Of a DNA stretch of 64,000 nt, positions 57,121 through 64,000 are shown piece by piece; positions within the stretch are counted from its first letter, which is position 1, and every line of letters begins with the position of its first letter. This DNA comes from Sepiola atlantica (Eukaryota > Mollusca > Cephalopoda > Sepiida > Sepiolidae). The notes under the pieces were generated by a model, which did not search any database, had not been told where the DNA came from, and worked only from the letters and a program-made list of their open reading frames with translations. The position numbers and the translations under genes are program-made. Where the stretch lies: the NCBI GenBank assembly GCA_963556195.1, contig OY744531.1:52864700-52928699 (forward strand), written 5' to 3'.

Positions 57121-57252
57121 CACGGGCACCATCATCAGATCGCACTCAGGAGTACGACTGACCAGGTCTAAAAGGGTGCCCTCGGCGGTCACACCCTGGT
57201 CGTTGCTCACCTCCGTGGCAACTCGAGCTTTTGAAGCCTGGCTGGCTTCCAT

Positions 57253-57689
57253 CGAAAAAACTGGTCCTAATGAGGGGCAACACCCGCCGATTCGGAATCG
57301 AGGAGACCGTCACCGAACCGGTACGTAAGTCTCCCCGAACCTGCCAGCTGCTTAAGTGTGCCACTCAAAAGGACGCTGAAAAAGAAACAAAGTAAAAATA
57401 ATTAATGGCCCAAGAGGGGCGAACGAACCTGACTGTCGGACTAGACCCGCCGATTCGGAGACGAAGAGACCTTCACCGTTTTACGGGTTCGTCAGTCTCC
57501 CCGAAACCTGCCAGCTGCTTAAGTCAGCCCAACAGTCAGGGAAAAGAAGAAAAGAAAAAGTCCCAAGAGGGGACAAAAAGGTGACAAAAGCCCCAAAAGG
57601 GGGCTTGGTCAAAGAAAAACGCTTTCAACCTATCCGCAAGGCTAGGTAAGCGGGATGCTAGTCTTTGGGAAAATGAGAATGTTTTATCT
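57253..57689 (-). promoter_or_regulatory. 5' UTR with one diverged and one conserved monomer, unit 4
   Basis: The ORF1-proximal repeat (57,283-57,357) is diverged, like ORF1. The distal one (57,446-57,524) matches units 1-3 almost exactly. The boundary of divergence therefore lies near 57,360-57,400. Confidence 0.55.
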
Positions 57690-57737
57690 GAGAACAGATA
57701 CTACACTCTGATCTTACCCAAAAGGCTGAGTAAGCAT
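57690..57737 (-). repeat. U2 5' fragment with its native start, right edge of the array
   Basis: Minus strand: ATGCTTACTCAGCCTTTTGG and onward to CTGTTCTC. Unlike the internal 41-bp spacers it has ATGCTTA in front, matching U2's own 5' end (ATCGCTTCTCGGCC). This is where the array meets the original target. Confidence 0.7.
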
Positions 57738-57752
57738 CCGAAATTGAAATTT
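57736..57752. repeat. Target-site duplication of unit 5, left copy
   Basis: ATCCGAAATTGAAATTT, identical to 62,413-62,429. Confidence 0.85.
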
Positions 57753-58457
57753 ATTTATCCAAATAATATACAGAATACATTAAATAGATGTGGCACAAGG
57801 CCAGAAGGGGGTATGGGGGGGAAAATGGGGGTCGGGGGTCGTCCACTTTGTCTATAAATACCCTAGAAACTAGTTTCAGTCACCATAATACCACATTCAC
57901 TCTATGGACTTAAGCTACTTAAAATATCCCCAGGTGTTTGAAATGAATTTTATTTACAAAAAAGTATTTACATGTGTGATGATGGGAGTGGGAGAACAAA
58001 AAACTAAGCCTTAAATAATCCCCCAAAAATAAATAAAAATAAAAGGGATAGTAAAAATAAAGAACCAAAGAAAATGCTAATTAAGGTAAGTTAGTAGGGT
58101 CCCCCCCATCCTATCTAAAGTATGAACTGCTCGCTGTCTTCCGGTAAAAACCGAAAGCAAGAGAGTCAGCTCCTAATTGGGAGTGGGCGTTTCTATATGG
58201 GGCAAAAGAAATGGAGGGATGGGTTTGTCGGGATGTGCGGTGTCCTCCAGGATAAGAACTATTAGGGCGGGTCAGGGATATAAAATAAATTAGGGAGCGG
58301 GCATCCTGAAGGAGTTCTGACACCTAAAATAAAGATGGGGCCAAAGAGCTCATTTACACTACTAGCTAATAGGGACTAAGCCAAAAAATTTGAGGGTCAA
58401 GTTAAGGAAATGTGATCCTTTTTCGGAAAAGTGACCTAAGGTCGCTGTGTGCCATGC
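57753..58457 (-). other. 3' UTR of unit 5
   Basis: Noncoding. A G-rich plus-strand run at 57,808-57,840 corresponds to the block in units 1-4. I do not see the long terminal hairpin of units 1-4. Confidence 0.6.
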
Positions 58458-61400
58458 CTAGGCAGGGAACACGAACTCGAACCTATTCCGCGTGAACACG
58501 CATAAACTAGCGGTGTGTATCCACCTACTTTTAAAAAGTGAAGAAGGCAACCTCCTTCTATCAGATTTGATTTTGATTTTAAGCTGGTGCTTAAAATACG
58601 AAATCAAATCATAATAAGAAGGCGGCACCCCCCACGCCCTATGTCTAAGCGAGAAGTATACACCACGAGTCTAGCCACGGCTAAGATCGCGAGCAAAACC
58701 ATACGTTTCTCCCTGGGCCACAAGGGGTCCATGTTGAAGACAACGGATGCTACATCCAAGCACGTCACCCGATCGGGGGTGATGCGAGCCGTCACCTCGT
58801 TGACATACGTCCAGAATTCACGAAGTTTGGAGCAGGTGAGAAAGGCGTGCTCCGCCGTTTCGATCTCATCTTCCTCGCAACGTGGGCAAAAGGGGTCCAT
58901 AACCAGACCAATCCTGAATCGTATGCCATTGAGGGGTACCGCATTTCGAACCTATCGCCAGGTCAGAGAAAACTCAGTATTGTTGAGATGGCTCCGGCCT
59001 GGCGCCCAATTCCACTGAGAGCGAGCCTCCCGCTCCGACAATCCCAGCCGCTCCCCAAGGGGATCCGAAGCGGTCCCCACCACTAATTCCCGATATAGTG
59101 TATTCCTAGACCGGGCGAGGTCACTGGACCCCGACAGCACTCTGAGCGCAGCTCGGCATTCGTTGAGGAACTGCGATTGACCCCTTGGCTTACGTCGGCA
59201 TTCGGCCAAGTGGTCAGGGACGAGGTTAGGAAAAGCGTTTCTAACCGCAGGGCCCCACGCAGACTCCTCTGTCAAGGTTCGGCTCAGGAATGATAACCGC
59301 TCGGCATACAAATGGCTTTCCAAGCAGGGCATTCCTAAGCCTCCCACATCAGGACGTTGAGTACAGACCTGTCTACGGACTAGCGGCTTCCCCCTTGCCC
59401 ACAAAAGCGAGGAAAGGAGACGCGTAAAAACCGCTCGGCGGTCCGCAGGCAGAGGTAGTGCAGCCAATCGGTAAAGGATGAGCGAAAAGACGTACGTGAC
59501 GCACGCCTCAGCTCGACCTTTAAGGGAAAGCCCCCTTCGAAGCCAAATCCTTACAGACGCTTCGACCTTAGACTGTACTTCCGACCAGTTCTTATCAAGC
59601 TGGAGACCCGGTCCGAACCATACGCCGAGGATCCGAACCGGGCCATCTGTCCAGTTGAAAAGGCCCGGGAGCGCAGGCGCGCCACTCCAGGCAGCCAACC
59701 TTAGGCCATTGGATTTGCTAAGGTTGACTATGGCCCCTGTCACTTTTTCGTACCTTTTGAGTGCCTTAATCACCGCGATAATGTCTCGAAAGCACGACAC
59801 AAACACGGTGACATCATCGGCATACGCGGATACCCTGGCTCGCGCACCGCCAGGAAGAGCAATACCGCGTAGGACCAGTCCAGGCTCCCCGATCCTAAGC
59901 CTGCGGAGAAAAGGCTCCAAGGCAAGGACGTAAAGCAGGGGAGACAGCGGACACCCCTGACGTACCGACCGAGAGACGGCAAAAGACTCCGATCGCATTC
60001 CATTCACCTGCACCACTGCCGTCGGCCCGCGATACAAAATGGAGATCCATCTGCAGAAGTCCGGTGTAAAACCGGAGGCCTCTAAAACAGATCCCAGGAA
60101 CCGATGGTCGACCCTGTCAAAAGCTTTGGACTGATCTAAATTGATCAGCGCGGCTTCGGTGTCGTCTTCTAATCCCTCTATGATCGTGCGCATCAGATGC
60201 AAGTTGTTTTGAATCGATCTCCCCTTCACAGCATAATTCTGATCAGGTTCGACCAACTCAGCGATAACAAGCTGCAACCGATTTGCAAGAACTTTGGCCA
60301 AAATCTTTAAATCTGTGTTTAGCAGAGTTATGGGCCTATAATCATCTAATTCCCCACCATCTTGGCCCTTTTTCTGAAGCAATGTGATCACTCCCCTGGT
60401 GACTTGACCAGGGATAGAACCCTGTTCAAACCAGTGATTGAACACATTGACCAGAATAGGTACGAAGATGTGCGACAGCCTCAAGAACAATTCATAGGGC
60501 AAACCATCCAGTCCCGGAGATTTGTCGTAGCCGACCTGCTTCAGTGCAGCCAATACCTCACACTCTGTAACGCGCCCATCACAACTAGCCGCTCGGGCCG
60601 CCTCCAGGCGGGGCGAGCCAGCTAAATAGCTGCCAAACTCCTCGACGCGGAGTCCGGGCAGTTGGGTGAACCGCTCCATGAAATGCTCACGAAATCATCG
60701 GCAAATCTCCCGAGTCGACACAAGGGTGTGTCCTTCCGGGTGTTTGACTTGACGAATGAGACCGACCGAGTTGCGACGAAGTGGAGTTCTACGCTCTTCC
60801 GCGTCCACATTCACGGCTTCGTTGGACACTCTCTTTAGCCTAGCTCTAACTACTTGACCCTCATACCGCACGTTAGCCGCACGTTTCAGGTCCCCCTTAG
60901 CTAGATCTATGCCTAGGGAATCCCCCCCAGCCACCGCCCGGGCCAGCTTAGTTTCTAAACGCTTTTCTGCTTCAGCCTTATTTAAGGCGAGGCGTTGGCT
61001 ATATTGAACAGAAAAGCGCCTAATGCCAACTTTGGCGTTAACCCACCACTTACTCCCGGTTACCGCCCCCACTAATCCCTTTTGAAAGTTAAGAGATAGC
61101 TGTTCCCGGAAGTCACGTATCTCCAGTAAGGAGGTATTTAACTTCCAGTAGGTAGCTACCTTGTTTGTCTTAGGACCTAACTCCAGACTGGCCACAAGTA
61201 ACTTGTGGTCAGAATGGCCTAACCAGTGGAACGTGGGACAAGAGATATAATCTACGTTGCCTCTTCTAATTAGCAATCGATCCAAGTAAGTACTTGAAAG
61301 GAAAGTGCCGCTAGCGAGCCACGTCCACATCTCCCGCCTCGGGTGATCGACACGAAATCTGTCGACCAGATCGCATTGTGCCATCAGATCAGACAGACTT

Positions 61401-61891
61401 GTCTCACACCCATCCGACCCACTAGGTCCCCCCACCTTATCTATCCTGGGATCAAGGATGGCATTCCAATCTCCCACTAAGATTAGCCGCTCCGAACCAC
61501 CGAGGAACCCCTCCAACCCTCGAAAAAAGGAAACCCTCTCACGAATGGAATTGGGCGCATAAACCGCGACGATTCGAAACATGGCACTATTCACGGCAAC
61601 ATCAGCCACGACCAGTCTGCCATCAGCATCCGCGTGAACAACGTTTACCCTTGCTAACAGAGTGCGTCTAACTAACAGAGAAACTCCCCGAGCAGAACGG
61701 TCACCAAATGCTGAAAAAACATCGAAATGTTCCGACAGCAGTCGGTGATCATCCATCGAAACATAGTGAGTTTCCTGTACCGCAGCCACATCTAATTCAA
61801 AAGCCTTGAGATCCCCCAGTATGCGGGCTGCCTTGCTTAAGGATCTCAAGCCTCTCACGTTCAAGCTTCCTAGCTTCAAGTTCGTGGCCAT
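58458..61891 (-). pseudogene. LINE ORF2 (APE-RT), unit 5, degraded
   Basis: It begins MATNLKLGSLNVRG. APE motifs are present (VQETH, VYAPN, GDWN, TYLDR, GHSDHK), as are RT motifs KSPGLDGLPYE, LDQSKAFDRVDH, RQGCPLSPLLY and YADD, and the C-terminal CPRCEEDE-AEHAFLTC motif. Breaks: TGA at 60,695-60,697 (after STREICR, where the other units have Glu-Gly), TAG at 58,952-58,954 (after SLTWR), and a one-base shift in a 6-G run near 58,630, after which the frame resumes to FVFPA. The protein is clearly homologous to units 1-4 but from a different subfamily. It gives an independent check on which residues are conserved. Confidence 0.88.
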
Positions 61892-61895
61892 CGCA

Positions 61896-62412
61896 CTAGT
61901 CAGTGTCAATCAACGGCCTGAAATCCTTGTTAGTCAGGACGCCGACGGCATGCCCGATATTGCCAGTGAGCAATTCTGACGACGCGCGGCCGTCTCGGGA
62001 GATGCCCCCGACATCCAGGGGAAAGGTTAACTTAAGGGCTCTATAAAATGAGGGGTGGACGTAAATGGGGATCCTCCCTTCGCATTTGTCCCTCAGATCG
62101 TCGAGGGAGTCGTGCCCTTCTTCCACCAACGTAAGGCCCAGGATCGCCTCCTTTGCTGCTTCGATCATTCGCCACATTGATTTTGTGCGGCGAATTTTCT
62201 GTTTCCTCACGAAGGTGATCAGCAAAGGGGCATCCGGGAAGTTGGACGGGTTGGTAACGTCCAGACCCTGGGCCTTCGTGAGGAGCTGCAGCGGCTTGAT
62301 GGTGCTTCTCTGCTGCGGTGTAAGATCGGCAGCGGCATGATGCAAGTCTGCATCGCATATGAGGTCCCCTGGCAGGAAGGGGAGCTTTCTTGACTTCTCC
62401 TTTCGAGCTGAA
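61896..62412 (-). pseudogene. LINE ORF1 C-terminal fragment, unit 5
   Basis: The open frame runs from the insertion junction (ISARKEKSRKLPFLPG) to IDTD and stops 4 nt before the ORF2 ATG. It covers only the conserved C-terminal domain. The final third (IPIYVHPSFYRALKLTFPLD, then VGGISRDGR and SSELLTGN) is strikingly similar to units 1-4, although the linker before it is not, so this domain is under constraint. The N-terminus was lost by 5' truncation rather than by decay. Confidence 0.85.
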
Positions 62413-62429
62413 ATCCGAAATTGAAATTT
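62413..62429. repeat. Target-site duplication of unit 5, right copy
   Basis: Identical 17-bp partner of 57,736-57,752. Confidence 0.85.
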
Positions 62430-62697
62430 TTGGAGAGATTTCTATTAGTATTTATAACGAATCTACGACAGCACAGTGGTCTATCTACTTATACACTGTT
62501 TAAATTACATTAATAAATTAACAAGTAATAATAACTATGATTTTCTTTCAACAAACATTGTATAATACTATTTAACAACTTATTACATGAATTTTGAATA
62601 TCAAAAAATAATTTTAGACTCCCCCAAGCCGTTTTTCTCTAATTCAACATAGCTTTTAGACGCCATTTTTTTTTAACCGAAAATTACATTAATTCAC
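62430..62697 (-). other. Presumed upstream flank of the U2 fragment
   Basis: Removing unit 5 joins this AT-rich segment to the U2 start at ~57,737. It could therefore carry a U2 promoter. I see a TATAAATA-like string about 40 bp upstream of the U2 start but cannot identify a PSE. Confidence 0.3.
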
Positions 62698-62985
62698 TTC
62701 TTTTGGCTAAGATCAAGGTGTAGTATCTGTTCCGATGGATACTGCACTCCATAGACTGGTATCGTCTTGGCCTTCGGGGCTTCATTCCGCCGGTCTATGG
62801 GTCTGTCCTGTGCAGTTCTAGGAGGTCCACACTCCCAGGCTTTGTCTCCCCTCTTTGGGGAGGAGTAAGTTTATTGCTTACTGAGGCGCCTCTACCAGGG
62901 GAATCGCGACGGGGCGGCCCAGGCAATTTTTAATGGCCAGATTGCTAACCTTCTCGGGCGCTAGCTTTACAAGTCCAACTTGAAT
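62698..62985 (+). mobile_element. U2-headed SINE, plus strand
   Basis: It begins CTTTTGGCTAAGATCAAGGTG and GTAGTATCTGTTCCGATGG. The body has the ACTGCAC/GTGCAGT and CATAGAC/GTCTATG stems, the CCTCCCC-TCTTT-GGGGAGG hairpin, and a GGCGCC domain. The 3' part ends with GGCCAGATTGCTAACCTTCT and GGGCGCTAGC, the B2/B3 tail type. No clear target-site duplication was found. U2 nt 1-10 are missing from the head. Confidence 0.7.
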
Positions 62986-63107
62986 TTATTTGTTAGAGAA
63001 TAGCTAAGGAAGAGCGATAACTCACGTTTAAAAACACAATTTAGGTTTTTAAAACAAGGTTAGAGAATATACATAACATATAAAAGCGTATTCTTATGTA
63101 AAATTCA
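62986..63107. other. AT-rich spacer
   Basis: No feature recognised. Confidence 0.6.
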
Positions 63108-64000
63108 CATCTTCGTTCCCCTTTGGACTATTTTGCAGATGAAAAGGAGGGAGGATACCTAAGTAATTTCAGTAGTGCTCATGAGGCCTCCTTGATTTTC
63201 AAAGTACTCGGCGTTGTCCGGGAGAAAAGTGCTCAATATCCTAGATAGATAGAGCTACTGTAGTGATAGGTTTGGAACATATTTTAACGCCATCTTCGTT
63301 CCCCTTTGGACTATTTTGCAGATGAAAAGGAGGGAGGATACCTAAGTAATTTCAGTAGTGCTCAGAGGGCCTCCTTGATTTTCAAAGTACTCGGCGTTGT
63401 CCGGGAGAAAAGTGCTCAATATCCTAGATAGAGCTACCGTAGTGATAGGTTTGGAAAATATTTTAACGCCATCTTCGTTACCCTTTGGACTATTTTGCAG
63501 ATAAAAAGGAGGGAGGATACCTAAGTAATTTCAGTAGTGCTCAGGAGGCCGCCTTGATTTTCAAAGTACTCGGCGTTGTCCGGGAGAAAAGTGCTCAATA
63601 TCCTAGATAGAGCTACTGTAGTGATAGGTTTGGAAAATATTTTAACGCCCTCTTCGTTACCCTTTGGACTATTTTGCAGATAAAAAAGAGGGAGGATACC
63701 TAAGTAATTTCAGTAGTGCTCAGGAGGCCTCCTTGATATTCAAAGTACTCGGTGTTTTCCGGGAGAAAAGTGCTCAATATCCTAGATAGAGCTACTGTAG
63801 TGATAGGTTTGGAAAATATTTTAACGCCATCTTCGTTACCCTTTGGACTATTTTGTAGATAAAAACGAGGGAGGATACCTAAGTAATTTCAGTAGTGCTC
63901 AGGAGGCCTCCTTGATTTTAAAAGTACTCGGCGTTGTCCGGGAGAAAAGTTCTCAATATCCTAGATAGAGCTACTGTAGTGATAGGTTTGGAAAATATTT
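63108..64000. repeat. 179-bp satellite array, runs off the window
   Basis: Units start at 63,108, 63,291, 63,470, 63,649 and 63,828 (183, 179, 179 and 179 bp). Each contains CATCTTCGTT, CCCTTTGGACTATTTTG, AGTGCTCAGGAGGCCTCCTT, GTACTCGGCGTTGTCCGGG and CTCAATATCCTAGATAGAGC. Copies differ at few positions. The first unit has an extra GATA. No coding potential. Confidence 0.97.

Larger units (their letters stand above)
54334..57252 (-). pseudogene. LINE ORF1 (gag-like), unit 4, diverged subfamily, one stop
   Basis: About 972 codons, begins MEASQASKAR. Repeats GGCTPECAPVVME/CTPECTPVVME (eight plus one isolated copy), GVAPSGTP phrases, Ser-rich linker, RRM-like block (RRTTVKIIGVPCCV), CCHC knuckle CWHCQTPGHMAKEC, then a 12-bp/VTPA repeat tract, a TAA at 55,261-55,263 (after EGVDP), basic linker and conserved C-terminal domain. 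The stop separates the RNA-binding part (663 aa) from the C-terminal 308 codons, which stay in frame. The final ~60 codons are nearly identical to units 1-3 while the rest is clearly diverged, indicating an exchange. Confidence 0.9.
50107..57689 (-). mobile_element. Tx1/Keno-like LINE, unit 4 (chimeric)
   Basis: Full-length 7.58-kb minus-strand unit. ORF2 and the outer 5' UTR are nearly identical to units 1-3. ORF1, from about 54,520 up to about 57,395, belongs to a clearly diverged subfamily, and the last 160 bp of the 3' end also differ. It has the only intact ORF2 of the array; its ORF1 has one stop. Confidence 0.9.
57753..62412 (-). mobile_element. Related 5'-truncated LINE, unit 5
   Basis: A 4.66-kb minus-strand copy of a related but diverged Tx1-type LINE. 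It contains only the last ~170 codons of ORF1, all of ORF2 (broken) and a 3' UTR that keeps the GACCCCCGACCCCC block. Flanking 17-bp duplications show it is a separate retrotransposition event with 5' truncation. It is older than units 1-4, with two stops and one frameshift. Confidence 0.88.

Noticed and set aside
27860..57730. Identification as the U2-targeting LINE lineage Utopia
   Set aside because: Utopia encodes a restriction-like endonuclease. Here ORF2 begins with a clear APE-type endonuclease (LNVRG, EETH, GDWN, SDHK).
57690..57737. A functional U2 snRNA gene
   Set aside because: Only nt 1 to ~46 remain. The rest of U2 (stem IIa, Sm site, stems III-IV) is absent, and the start differs from the conserved sequence.
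63108..64000. CRISPR-like array
   Set aside because: Units are contiguous 179-bp repeats with no unique spacers, in a eukaryotic genome.

Overview
This is a eukaryotic, repeat-dominated window in which I can support no host protein-coding gene. It is probably from a metazoan, and I suspect a mollusc (possibly a cephalopod). That guess rests on AT-rich intergenic DNA full of TA, GA, TAG and GAA microsatellites, on SINE-like and foldback repeats, and on a Tx1-group LINE. The species assignment is inference.

Layout. Positions 1-27,300 are AT-rich noncoding DNA. They hold microsatellites, three foldback (MITE-like) elements, several minisatellites, two nearly identical 2.9-kb direct repeats (18,111-21,045 and 23,896-26,807) and dispersed members of a SINE-like family whose 5' head copies the first ~40 nt of U2 snRNA. 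One member (11,993-12,278) has a clean 14-bp target-site duplication. Three others stand head-to-tail at 22,179-23,178, and one lies at 62,698-62,985. Positions 27,310-27,860 hold a minisatellite and a degenerate U2-like head.

Positions 27,860-57,730 form the centrepiece: four head-to-tail, minus-strand, full-length non-LTR retrotransposons of 7.3-7.6 kb. Each is separated from the next by the same 41-bp fragment of U2 snRNA. Each unit reads, 5' to 3' on the minus strand: a 5' UTR with two promoter-like repeats, ORF1 (Cys-rich 13-aa repeats, an RRM-like region, a CCHC knuckle and a conserved C-terminal domain), a 10-nt gap, ORF2 (1143 codons: APE endonuclease, reverse transcriptase with YADD, C-terminal Cys/His motif), then a 3' UTR ending in a long hairpin. 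APE plus RT plus a U2 target points to the Tx1 group and resembles Keno. It is not Utopia, which also targets U2 but carries a restriction-like endonuclease.

No unit has both ORFs open. Units 2 and 3 have intact ORF1, unit 4 has intact ORF2, unit 1 has neither, and every break in units 1-4 is a single in-frame stop. Together the array still encodes one complete set of proteins. Two shared derived characters (a 5' UTR deletion and an ORF2 stop) occur in all four combinations among the four units, which indicates recombination or gene conversion in the array. Unit 4 also carries a diverged ORF1 between near-identical flanks. A fifth, related but older, 5'-truncated unit (57,753-62,412) sits at the start of the U2 fragment with a 17-bp target-site duplication and separates the array from any U2 promoter. 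The window ends in a 179-bp satellite (63,108-64,000+).
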